The notes below the pieces were generated by a model. That model was not told the origin of the DNA and made no database searches. It worked only from the letters and a program-made list of their open reading frames with translations. From Candidatus Vogelbacteria bacterium (GTDB taxonomy: Bacteria > Patescibacteria > Paceibacteria > UBA9973 > UBA12445), in NCBI GenBank assembly GCA_016201425.1, contig JACQCW010000098.1:1-22634 (forward strand): a stretch of DNA of 22,634 nt, given 5' to 3'. Positions 1-7,567 of the stretch are shown here, one piece after another. The translations under genes and the position numbers were made by a program. How positions within the stretch are numbered: position 1 is the first letter of the stretch; each line of letters starts with the position of its first letter.

Positions 1-213
1 ATCACTCGGGCCAAAGACGGACTTTTTATCTCTTATGCGAACATGCGAACGATCTATGGTTCAAAAAAGATAAACATGCCGTCGAGATTTTTGGGTGATA
101 TCAAAGATAACGTGGCAGAGTTCGAATCCAATGGTGCCTTCGACAGTTTTGGCACCGCCGCGTCAGGTCAAGACTCCGACGAAGATATTATCGAATGGAA
201 CTGTCTAAAATAA
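1..213 (+). CDS. uvrD: UvrD/PcrA-type superfamily 1 DNA helicase, C-terminal end (5' truncated)
   Basis: Frame 1 is open from the first base to a TAA at 211-213, giving the last 70 residues of a protein that starts outside the window. It opens with ITRAKDGLFISYA and continues with a TIYGS segment and then PSRFLGDI. This is the order seen at the end of UvrD/PcrA helicases: motif VI (T-R-A-K, which contacts ATP), then the R-x-x-x-G and P-S-R-F-L elements near the C terminus. The family unwinds DNA in nucleotide excision and mismatch repair and removes proteins from DNA. The tail after PSRFL is short and acidic. The stop is followed after one base by the rsmA start, so the two are probably co-transcribed. 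UvrD, PcrA and Rep cannot be told apart from this piece. Confidence 0.82.
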   Translation: MTRAKDGLFISYANMRTIYGSKKINMPSRFLGDIKDNVAEFESNGAFDSFGTAASGQDSDEDIIEWNCLK

Positions 214-214
214 A

Positions 215-1024
215 ATGAACAAACCTAAAAAAAGTCTGGGGCAAAATTTTTTAACATCAGTTGGCGCAGTAAGAAAAATTGTTGAAACAGCCTTAATTTG
301 CGGAGGTCGGACCTCCGACATAATGATCGTTGAGGTTGGTCCAGGTAGGGGAGTATTAACAGCAGAGCTTGTCAAAAAGTTCGACAAAGTCATAGCAATT
401 GAAAAAGATAGGGATCTCATAAGCTTCTTAAATGAGAAGTTTGCCTCTGAAATTACTGCCGGCAAACTTAAGGTTGTAGAGGCTGATATTTTGGAACTGG
501 ATCCAATCACTCTGGACTTCCAAAAATTCGCGTTTGTAGCAAATATCCCATATTACATCACCGGGCAGTTTCTAAAACAGTGGCTTACTGCCGACAAACA
601 ACCTAGGTTTATGGTCTTGATGCTGCAAAAGGAGGTCGCCCAAAGGATCGTTGCCAAAGACGGCAAAGAATCCCTCCTTTCGCTAAGTGTTAAAGCTTAC
701 GGAGAGCCAAAATATATAGAAACGATAAAAAGGGGATCATTTTACCCTATTCCAAATGTTGATTCTGCAATTTTAAAAATAGACAAAATCTCAAAACGCT
801 TTTTTCGGCCCGATAGATACATAAACGTTGACGAAGGCAAATTCTTCTCTACTTTGCGGGCCGGATTCGCCCATAAAAGAAAGTTCCTGGCGAAAAATTT
901 GGAAACTAATTATCTAGATAAACAAAAGATCGAAAACGCTTTCAAAACCTGCGCGATTGGATCAAAAAGTAGGGCAGAGGAGTTGGGGCTTGATGAGTGG
1001 CGTTGCCTAACACAAAATCTCTAA
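215..1024 (+). CDS. rsmA: 16S rRNA (adenine(1518)-N6/adenine(1519)-N6)-dimethyltransferase RsmA (KsgA)
   Basis: RsmA uses S-adenosylmethionine to dimethylate two adjacent adenines near the 3' end of 16S rRNA during late 30S assembly. The 269-residue length is normal. Visible motifs are KSLGQNFL (6-13), the SAM motif VEVGPGRG (39-46), an acidic EKD (63-65), the catalytic NIPYY (110-114, family N-L/I-P-Y), MLQKEVAQR (136-144), FYPIPNVDSA (176-185) and the C-terminal F-A-H-K-R-K and R-A-E-E-L elements. The ATG at 215 is used because KSLGQNFL normally lies near the N terminus; no Shine-Dalgarno precedes it. Just before the SAM motif, residues 30-35 (GGRTSD) are encoded by a 17-base palindrome at 301-317, making this loop a few residues longer than in KsgA proteins I know. 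The SAM and catalytic motifs look intact. Confidence 0.95.
   Translation: MNKPKKSLGQNFLTSVGAVRKIVETALICGGRTSDIMIVEVGPGRGVLTAELVKKFDKVIAIEKDRDLISFLNEKFASEITAGKLKVVEADILELDPITLDFQKFAFVANIPYYITGQFLKQWLTADKQPRFMVLMLQKEVAQRIVAKDGKESLLSLSVKAYGEPKYIETIKRGSFYPIPNVDSAILKIDKISKRFFRPDRYINVDEGKFFSTLRAGFAHKRKFLAKNLETNYLDKQKIENAFKTCAIGSKSRAEELGLDEWRCLTQNL
301..317. repeat. Palindromic DNA motif inside rsmA, shared with the gene at 7568
   Basis: CGGAGGTCGGACCTCCG is a perfect palindrome with 8-base arms around one G. Its 13-base core GGAGGTCGGACCT occurs again at 8109-8121, in a different reading frame (read here as GGRTS, there as part of RRSDL). It falls in a surface loop of RsmA where length varies among homologues. 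A DNA-level inserted element is the simplest reading, but with two copies in view this is inference. Confidence 0.6.
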
Positions 1025-1074
1025 AGATATCCACAAAAAAAGTCCGATTTTATAACTAAAATATAAGGACAAAG

Positions 1075-1083
1075 TGCTATAAT
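1075..1083 (+). promoter_or_regulatory. Extended -10 promoter of the secretion-like operon
   Basis: TGCTATAAT is a perfect extended -10 (TG-n-TATAAT). No convincing -35 lies 16-18 bases upstream, which is common for extended -10 promoters. Transcription would start near 1089-1091, about 16 bases before the TTG at 1107. It sits in the only gap of any size between rsmA and the long plus-strand gene run, so it is the likely main promoter of that run. Confidence 0.6.
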
Positions 1084-1085
1084 TA

Positions 1086-1103
1086 ATCTGGACAAAACCA
1101 GAT
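1086..1103. promoter_or_regulatory. Inverted repeat over the predicted transcription start (operator or hairpin)
   Basis: ATCTGG-ACAAAA-CCAGAT is a perfect 6-base inverted repeat starting 3 bases after the -10 box and ending 3 bases before the TTG start at 1107. Because it spans the predicted start of transcription, a repressor site is more likely than an RNA hairpin. A second AT-rich inverted repeat (ATTTTA-TAAC-TAAAAT, within about 1043-1070) lies between the rsmA stop and the promoter; it lacks a GC-rich stem and is a poor terminator. Confidence 0.35.
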
Positions 1104-1106
1104 GTT

Positions 1107-2012
1107 TTGGCCGTAAAATTGGAAAAACTTTTAACCAAGAATGTTTTAATATCAATTCTTGTAGGAATCCTCATTGTGGCGGGAGCTTTTTGGTCTCGGT
1201 TAGCCGACACATCAACAAAAGAGCTGGCCGTCTCAGCTGAAGATAGCGGTGCTCAAATTTCTTACCAAAAACCAGCCGACATCACTACACAAAACGTACA
1301 GTCAGACGACTCACAAGCAAATTCCTCTGACAATAACCCCATCAAAGTTGCCGACTTGCCAAACGTGAACGGCTTGAACACTCCTGCCGCAACAACAGCT
1401 GCCCCAGACCCAAACCAGATTGCAAAATCTCCTGCTTTTATCGCTGCACAAAAATTCTGGCTGACACCCGGCCCTAGCACAGTTCCATACGAACAGATCA
1501 CTGACAAAACAACTATTTATCCAAATGGCATTGAAAAGTACAAAAAGACCGATCTCAAAACATTCGACACCAACCGCGCCAGTTTAATTGCCTACGGCAA
1601 AATTTTAACCAAAACTTTAAGCGGTTATCCCTACTATACCGACAAAACTCCCACCGAGATTACACTCGACCTTTCAAAACAATTTTCAGATCAAGACATC
1701 GCGTCACTCGAGCAAGTCAAATCAGCATATGCCAAAACGGCCACCAACCTCTTAGCAATTACTGTGCCAAGCGAACTTTCTAATCTTCATCTCTCTCTCG
1801 CAAACTCCTTCGATCGAACAGCGCAACTCATTGGCAGCATGGAAAAAATAACGTCAGACAAGCTCCTTGCAATGAACAGCGCCAGACAATACGTGGAAGA
1901 GTCGAAGCTTACAATATCGATACTACTCGGCATGAATACATACTACAAAGACAACAATGTTGATCTCGGAACAGGGAACAAACTAAGCACTAATGTTCAA
2001 ATCTTAAATTAA
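1107..2012 (+). CDS. Membrane-anchored protein of unknown function, first gene of the secretion-like operon
   Basis: This 301-residue protein has a short basic N terminus, one hydrophobic segment (about 12-29) and a long hydrophilic, presumably extracytoplasmic part. Residues 40-105 are rich in Ser, Asn, Asp, Ala and Pro and look disordered. Residues 110-301 are mostly helical in character, with a conserved-looking patch VPSELSNLHLSLANSFDRTAQ in the second half. I do not recognise a family. The start is a TTG at 1107; another TTG at 1119 would also keep the membrane segment, and neither has a Shine-Dalgarno. The only nearby ATG (1102) reads M-F-W-P-stop in another frame. The next gene starts 1 base after the stop, which supports co-transcription and a role in the envelope machine. 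No enzymatic motif was seen. Confidence 0.8.
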   Translation: MAVKLEKLLTKNVLISILVGILIVAGAFWSRLADTSTKELAVSAEDSGAQISYQKPADITTQNVQSDDSQANSSDNNPIKVADLPNVNGLNTPAATTAAPDPNQIAKSPAFIAAQKFWLTPGPSTVPYEQITDKTTIYPNGIEKYKKTDLKTFDTNRASLIAYGKILTKTLSGYPYYTDKTPTEITLDLSKQFSDQDIASLEQVKSAYAKTATNLLAITVPSELSNLHLSLANSFDRTAQLIGSMEKITSDKLLAMNSARQYVEESKLTISILLGMNTYYKDNNVDLGTGNKLSTNVQILN

Positions 2013-2013
2013 A

Positions 2014-5000
2014 ATGAAGACTCGGAACAATAAAACAATAAAATTCCTTATACTAATATTGTTTTTTACGGCTGCATTTTTTACAAACACTAAGCCGGCC
2101 AGTGCCAGCTTCAGCTGTGATCCGAGTAACCTTGGTCCACATCAAGAGCCTGATTCAAACGGTTTTGGTAGTACTTGTGTGTGTAGCGACGGTTATGTGG
2201 AGGATACCTCAATCCCGACCAACTGTATATCTTCTGGCCCACCGGGTGACCCAGGCAACGGCCCGGGGACAGACCCAGGATCACAAGTTGACCACTTTAA
2301 AAAATTTATAGACGAGGTGGCAGGCCAAGTATTCCCAAATAGCTTCCTTGGTACCCTTGAGACATTGATTACAACAAATCTCCTCCCTGATCCTAACGCT
2401 GTGGCACCGAATTCTGCGGCCTTCTGGATGAAAAACCTCCAAACAATACAACACAAAGGCTACGCTCAGAATGATCCAGCAGAACTCGCACATTTCCAAA
2501 CAGCAAACACCTTGGTCACCGCACTCCTTCCGGCATACAAAAAACTAGACCCAAGCACAAAAGGTGGTTTCCCTAATGCAGTCACGTTCTTGGACGCATA
2601 CATACAGTTCAGCGGAAGTGGTACTGGCACAGGAACAGGTGCTGGGACTGGCGGCACTGGTGGAGGCGGAGGCGGCGGACAACCACCAACAGGAAGTTGT
2701 GTGGACACATCAAGTGTTACTGTAGGGGAAGAAGAAATTAGTCAGATAAATGGCGCGGTTGATGGTAAACCTCTTTATATACAATGGCCTGAAGTTAGCA
2801 CATCACAGGGAATAGAGGCTCCGGCAATTAACGAGGTTGGACCACTTCTCATTTTGTCTGGCCAAAGTAAAACCCTACTGGTGCAGATCTGCAACGACAT
2901 CAGAGATGTTGATAAAAACGTGGCGGCACTTAAAAGTGATATTGCGTTAATCAGAGACTACACCAAACACCTGATACGAATTGACGATACAACTGTCCAC
3001 ATGGATAAAACACTCACAGATCTTAACAGCTGGCTCAAGCAAAAAGAGTTGACCGACGATCCGCAAGCTTGGAAAGACGCCAAATCGGGCATCGACAAAG
3101 AAGCAACCGACTTTGCAAATCTTGTTCTGGATGGAAGAAGTGAGGCAATCAAGGAAAATGTCCCACGAACAAAACTTGTAAGCAATGGCACAACGGCAGT
3201 CCTAACAGCCGACCCAACAAAAGCTAAGGAAAAAACAGAAACATACACTCCTGACATTAATATATACGAAGCTGATGCCAGAAAGAACGCTGGGCTACTA
3301 TTCGTAGGAGAACTCAAAGACTACTTCCTAAACAATGACCTATCCGGTAATCCGGGAGTTAATAAAAACCAGACCGCACTCCTACAAATGCTCGCCAAGA
3401 AAGCCCAAAAAGAAAACAGTTTTAATAACGAATCGGAGAAATTCAACCGCCTAGGGACAGAGATCACAAACCCCGTAGATGCCGAAAGATATATCTCAAG
3501 TCTCTACGACGCCGCCGTTACAAGAGCTGGACAAAATGCAGTATCAGAATTTGTGGCAGGTAATACGTTTATAGGCGCGAAAACTTGCGCAGGAGATGAA
3601 CAATACGTTGACACATACTCTGATATTGGAAAAGAGATAGATGCGAACGGAAACAAAACCCAAACGACTACAGTTATTTGTAAAAAGAACTCCGTAAAAA
3701 TCGTCACACCGGCCCCAATCATAAGAGACTTAGCAGGAAAATTTGGTGCCATCAAACTAGATATAGCAGTAGCAGCAGACGAAAAAGGTGAGACAGCGGA
3801 TGTAAGTGGCATCGTGGACGCAGTAAAAAATGGCTGTCCGTCTGGAAAACCGAAAGTAAATGGCAGGTGTGAGGCAGCAAAAACTCCTCCGGGTGCGTGT
3901 GGTGGTGTTGGTCAATCTCCATGTAGCAATGGGCTGTGTGACGGGGCCCTTGTTGTCGAGAATGGCAAATGCGTTCCCAATATAACTAACTGTGGCTTCG
4001 GAAAACACTCCGACCCAGCAGACCCAACTAAATGCATAGACGACAACTGTTTGGCTGATGAGGCCTGGGACGTAACGGCCGGGGAGTGTAAGGTTGTTAG
4101 TTGCGGCTCTAACCAACACTGGAATAAAGATCTTAAACAATGTGATCCTGGACCTGAATGTGGTACTGACCAAATCAGAGACACCCATGGAGTTTGTATT
4201 CCTACCGGTCCCGGAGGTTGCAATTCTGACCAACATTGGAATAACGACCTTAAGATCTGCCAAGAAGGACCTGAATGTAGTACTGGTCAAACCAGAGACA
4301 CCCATGGAGTTTGTATTCCTACCGGCCCTGGAGGTTGTGACACTGACTTTCATTGGAACGATGTAATAAAACAATGTGTGGCCGGGCCCGAATGTAATAC
4401 CGACGAAACAAGAGATAGCCATGGGGTATGTCAACCCATTGCAATAAATTCATTTAATAGCCGCCAATTTGCGAGCAAGTCTCAAAATAACTTTATATCA
4501 TCTAATATGGCGAGTGTTGGTATTGTGGATAATCTAGGGAACAACAAAACCTTCTCCCAAACTCTAAACCTATCATTACAGACAAAAGGAGACAATGGAA
4601 TTAAAAAAACCACCTTAACATTCTCCGCCGGCAACGCCTCAGCTTGCTTGGCGACATCTGATTGGCCAACATTCGTAAATCCGGTTGTGGTCGGGTTAAC
4701 TGAGCCATCAACAATTTTCAAGGAAGGGGACTCACTCCCAACCAACGATCAAACATTCCAGATTGTTCACCCTCGAGTTTTTGATCTTGAAGTAAATATA
4801 AAAAGGCCAGAGGGAATCTATGTGTACACTCGCCAGCCATTACCACAAACGAATATTCTGTCATCTGTAACAAATAGCTCCGACGGCCTGTCGCAGAAGG
4901 TTGCCTATACACCAGACCTAACGAATGTTCAAATTGGAGACGTTGTCACATTAAGACTAAATAATGCGGCGCTATCAACCGACATAATCACCATTGATCA

Positions 5001-5220
5001 ATCCGATGTTGTGAATCGATTGGTAATGGAGGCAACAGCAGGCCAAATAGCCACAAAACGCGCCTTCGCTGACTACTCTTTCAAACAAAGTGGTAATATA
5101 TTGATAGTGTCAAACAAAACTCTGGTCCAAAATTCGATTCCAAGCACAGCAACATATTCTCTTGAATGTAATGTCAACAATAAAGCCGTCACAAAGAGCG
5201 TTAACATTGTCTTTCCATAA
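2014..5220 (+). CDS. Large secreted protein with Gly-rich linker and Cys-rich tandem repeats, secretion-like locus
   Basis: The 1068-residue protein begins with a signal peptide (about 1-32, ending P-A-S-A-S). Parts in order: a short Cys-containing segment (35-71); a helical region (about 90-200); a Gly/Thr/Gln-rich linker (200-225); a long mostly helical region (about 235-600) including GPLLILSGQSKTLLVQICND and a run of charged helices; a Cys-rich region (608-811) with three near-identical 39-residue repeats preceded by a degenerate one; and a Cys-poor, beta-like C-terminal part (about 812-1068). Many paired cysteines argue for an extracytoplasmic, disulfide-bonded protein. I recognise no catalytic motif. 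Similar very large secreted proteins occur in Patescibacterial type IV-like loci, which suggests a surface, adhesion or channel role; this is inference. It is packed 1 base after the previous gene and 2 bases before the VirB6-like gene. Confidence 0.85.
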   Translation: MKTRNNKTIKFLILILFFTAAFFTNTKPASASFSCDPSNLGPHQEPDSNGFGSTCVCSDGYVEDTSIPTNCISSGPPGDPGNGPGTDPGSQVDHFKKFIDEVAGQVFPNSFLGTLETLITTNLLPDPNAVAPNSAAFWMKNLQTIQHKGYAQNDPAELAHFQTANTLVTALLPAYKKLDPSTKGGFPNAVTFLDAYIQFSGSGTGTGTGAGTGGTGGGGGGGQPPTGSCVDTSSVTVGEEEISQINGAVDGKPLYIQWPEVSTSQGIEAPAINEVGPLLILSGQSKTLLVQICNDIRDVDKNVAALKSDIALIRDYTKHLIRIDDTTVHMDKTLTDLNSWLKQKELTDDPQAWKDAKSGIDKEATDFANLVLDGRSEAIKENVPRTKLVSNGTTAVLTADPTKAKEKTETYTPDINIYEADARKNAGLLFVGELKDYFLNNDLSGNPGVNKNQTALLQMLAKKAQKENSFNNESEKFNRLGTEITNPVDAERYISSLYDAAVTRAGQNAVSEFVAGNTFIGAKTCAGDEQYVDTYSDIGKEIDANGNKTQTTTVICKKNSVKIVTPAPIIRDLAGKFGAIKLDIAVAADEKGETADVSGIVDAVKNGCPSGKPKVNGRCEAAKTPPGACGGVGQSPCSNGLCDGALVVENGKCVPNITNCGFGKHSDPADPTKCIDDNCLADEAWDVTAGECKVVSCGSNQHWNKDLKQCDPGPECGTDQIRDTHGVCIPTGPGGCNSDQHWNNDLKICQEGPECSTGQTRDTHGVCIPTGPGGCDTDFHWNDVIKQCVAGPECNTDETRDSHGVCQPIAINSFNSRQFASKSQNNFISSNMASVGIVDNLGNNKTFSQTLNLSLQTKGDNGIKKTTLTFSAGNASACLATSDWPTFVNPVVVGLTEPSTIFKEGDSLPTNDQTFQIVHPRVFDLEVNIKRPEGIYVYTRQPLPQTNILSSVTNSSDGLSQKVAYTPDLTNVQIGDVVTLRLNNAALSTDIITIDQSDVVNRLVMEATAGQIATKRAFADYSFKQSGNILIVSNKTLVQNSIPSTATYSLECNVNNKAVTKSVNIVFP
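4102..4431 (+). repeat. Three 117-bp tandem repeats encoding a four-cysteine module
   Basis: Units start at 4102, 4219 and 4336, each 39 codons (the last cut to about 32). Each codes for C-x5-W/HW...C-x5-C-x11-C, with cysteines at unit positions 1, 14, 20 and 32, and with the shared words HWN, GPEC and D-S/T-H-G-V-C. Units 1 and 2 are also nearly identical in DNA (for example GACACCCATGGAGTTTGTAT in both), pointing to recent duplication. Spacing this regular inside an open frame is a protein repeat, not a CRISPR. Confidence 0.85.
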
Positions 5221-5222
5221 CC

Positions 5223-7556
5223 ATGGATTTTTGGAATAAAAACAAAAAAAATATAATCAGATTCACAAACGCTGTGCTTCCGCTATTTTTGCTGTTGCTT
5301 GTAATTTGGCCAAATGTAACCCACGCCGGACTCATCAGTTGGTTTACAGAAAAAATTGGAAATATTGGTTCAGCAATTGTAAGCTTCCCTGGAAAAGTTT
5401 TTTCTGCCGTAATCGCCGCTCCGCTTGATGCCCTAACCAAAGGCTTTGGGGCCCTTCTGTATGCCGGAACAGTAATAATATTCGTAGCGATAAAGGGTTG
5501 CTACACCCTGGTCTCTGTATTTACTAATTTCATTATCCAATATAGTTTAACCAACAAGGCAATAAGCCTCAATGTTATAATCTCTGTTTGGCAAACAACG
5601 AGGGACATAGCCAACCTCTCCTTGATCTTCATCTTAATGTATATCTCCATAATGACGGTACTCAGTCTAAATGGAGCCAACACTTACAAAATGCTCGGTA
5701 AGGTCATCCTTGTTGGACTACTGATGAATTTCAGTTTATCTTTTACAAATATTATCATCGACGCAACCAATATCGTAGCTCTCCGATTCAATGACGCAAT
5801 TATAGGCGACAAACAAGGTGGAGTAGCAAATAGTATTGGTAGTGCCTTGGATGTAGGAAATTTAATGGCAAACACCTTTAACACCGCAGTTGCTGGAGAC
5901 ACATCCGCTCCATTTAACCAAGCCTTGATTGTACTAGGCATCTCCGTTGTGCTTTTAATAGTAACTTTTGTTGTCATGGCGGGCGCGGGAATGTTCCTCA
6001 TTAGGGTACTCAAACTCATGGGGGTTATGATCTCCGCGCCACTTGCCTTCGCCGCAATAATTTTGCCAAAAACTGAATCCTACGCAAAAATGTGGTGGGA
6101 GGAGTTAATCGGCAACGCCCTCTTAGCACCGGTCTTTCTATTTATGGTTTACATTTCGTTAAATGTAATTGTAGCAACAATCCCGGCAGGCAACGTATCT
6201 TTATCCCAAGCGGTTAGTTCGTTTATTGGCGGTGAGCCATTAGAAAGCGACAGGCAACAAACAACAATCGTCCAAACCATCTTCGCCTTTATCCTGGGAG
6301 TCGGACTCTTACTCTCTGCCACAGCCGCGGCCGAAAAGATGTCTAAGACTACAGCCCAGTCTGGTGGTAAGCTCGCTGGTCTGGCTATGGGCACAGCTGC
6401 AGGGGCAACTGCGGCTGCCGGCAGGAACACTCTAGGCATGGCCAGTCAATTTGCATATAATAGTGCCTACCTCAAAGACAAAGAGGCTCAAGGGGGAACT
6501 TCAGGTAGAATATATGGGGCATTACGCGGTGTTGCCGACTACGGAAGAACAGCTACTTATGATGTTCGAGAGGCTCCTTTGGCTGGTGCTGGTATTAGTA
6601 TGCTTGAAACACAGACCGGAGTTAAAACTGGAGAGGGTTTGGATATCTCAGGTCCTGGCCCGCTAAAGTACAGTTCCAAGGTTGGTGCCGGTGCAGGTGG
6701 GGCACAAAAGACTTTTGAAGAAGGAAGAGAGTATTTAAGAGATCTGTCTGGCACAAGATCAAGAAGAGCTAAGGATGAAGCAGAAAAGAAGAATGTTGAG
6801 GGAGAAAAGAGGAAGGTTGAAACTGAAAATGCAAAACGAAACCTTCAGGACAAAAACCGAACTAGCGGAATCTCAGAAAGTCGCAAGAATTGGCAACCTA
6901 AGAATCCCGGGGACACCGACACCAGAACAGACGATGAGATCAAAGATTCACTAATACAAAAAGACCTGAAGATGCTAAACCCTGACGACATTTTTGAGCT
7001 GGTTGGCACAGACATGGAGGCCGAAAATAAGCAACACATAATTAGAAACTTAGATAAGGCTCAGCTTGAGATTGTTATAGACAAGAAAGGTATCACCGAA
7101 CCTACCAAGAAGGCAACCATGAGTGAGTCCAACAAGACAATCTTGAAGGCTAAAATCATGGATCAAAATAATCCAAATATAGAAGGCAAAAAATATTATG
7201 CCGAAGAAGACAAGACAAAAGCCGAACAAGAACAACTAGATAATGTTATGACTGAAATTGACAGACATCTTAATCCTGCCAATCATAACGGTGTGGGACC
7301 AACAAAAGCATTGGATGATTATGTTCACCAAGACATTTCAGATGAGGTTCTTCTTAAATTAAACATAAACGTCATCCAGGATCCACGATTCGCACAGCAT
7401 CTCTCTGGACCACAACTCGCCTCAATACAAAAAGCTGGAATTCTCAAAACAAGCGCCCAGAGAGAAGCTGTAAAGCGAGCTGTTGAATCAAACGTATTTG
7501 GTAATGCAAGCGGGAATGAGTATTTAACCGCCAACGCTGGACAAGGATTATGGTAA
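5223..7556 (+). CDS. TrbL/VirB6-like polytopic membrane protein with long cytoplasmic tail
   Basis: The 777-residue protein has a hydrophobic N-terminal half with about seven to eight membrane segments: roughly 13-35, 73-99, 130-148, 156-178, 231-262, 265-281, 294-319 and 348-368. Between them lies the pattern V-W-Q-T-T-R-D-I-A-N-L (122-132), typical of the TrbL/VirB6-like proteins of Patescibacteria. VirB6/TrbL proteins form the inner-membrane part of type IV secretion channels. An Ala/Gly-rich stretch (380-400) leads into a charged, helical and probably cytoplasmic tail of nearly 400 residues (about 400-777) with coiled-coil character near 505-545. This tail is much longer than that of ordinary VirB6 and has no motif I know. 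The ATG at 5223 is 2 bases after the previous stop. The assignment rests on topology and context, not on a search. Confidence 0.75.
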   Translation: MDFWNKNKKNIIRFTNAVLPLFLLLLVIWPNVTHAGLISWFTEKIGNIGSAIVSFPGKVFSAVIAAPLDALTKGFGALLYAGTVIIFVAIKGCYTLVSVFTNFIIQYSLTNKAISLNVIISVWQTTRDIANLSLIFILMYISIMTVLSLNGANTYKMLGKVILVGLLMNFSLSFTNIIIDATNIVALRFNDAIIGDKQGGVANSIGSALDVGNLMANTFNTAVAGDTSAPFNQALIVLGISVVLLIVTFVVMAGAGMFLIRVLKLMGVMISAPLAFAAIILPKTESYAKMWWEELIGNALLAPVFLFMVYISLNVIVATIPAGNVSLSQAVSSFIGGEPLESDRQQTTIVQTIFAFILGVGLLLSATAAAEKMSKTTAQSGGKLAGLAMGTAAGATAAAGRNTLGMASQFAYNSAYLKDKEAQGGTSGRIYGALRGVADYGRTATYDVREAPLAGAGISMLETQTGVKTGEGLDISGPGPLKYSSKVGAGAGGAQKTFEEGREYLRDLSGTRSRRAKDEAEKKNVEGEKRKVETENAKRNLQDKNRTSGISESRKNWQPKNPGDTDTRTDDEIKDSLIQKDLKMLNPDDIFELVGTDMEAENKQHIIRNLDKAQLEIVIDKKGITEPTKKATMSESNKTILKAKIMDQNNPNIEGKKYYAEEDKTKAEQEQLDNVMTEIDRHLNPANHNGVGPTKALDDYVHQDISDEVLLKLNINVIQDPRFAQHLSGPQLASIQKAGILKTSAQREAVKRAVESNVFGNASGNEYLTANAGQGLW

Positions 7557-7567
7557 TAAATAATTAA

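Noticed and set aside
1027..1035. ATATCCACA as a DnaA box
   Set aside because: One mismatch from consensus but isolated, far from dnaA, with no clustered sites; chance occurrence is likely.
2640..2690. GC-rich G/T/C stretch as a structural RNA or transfer signal
   Set aside because: It codes for the Gly/Thr/Gln linker of the secreted protein in frame; its low complexity is explained by the protein.
4102..4431. CRISPR-like regular repeats
   Set aside because: The units are adjacent without unique spacers, 117 bp long, in frame and protein-coding.
3757..4434. A 225-residue open frame on the minus strand
   Set aside because: It lies fully inside the 1068-residue plus-strand gene, across its Cys-rich repeats; the plus frame has a clear signal peptide and protein-level repeats, so the reverse frame is a by-product.
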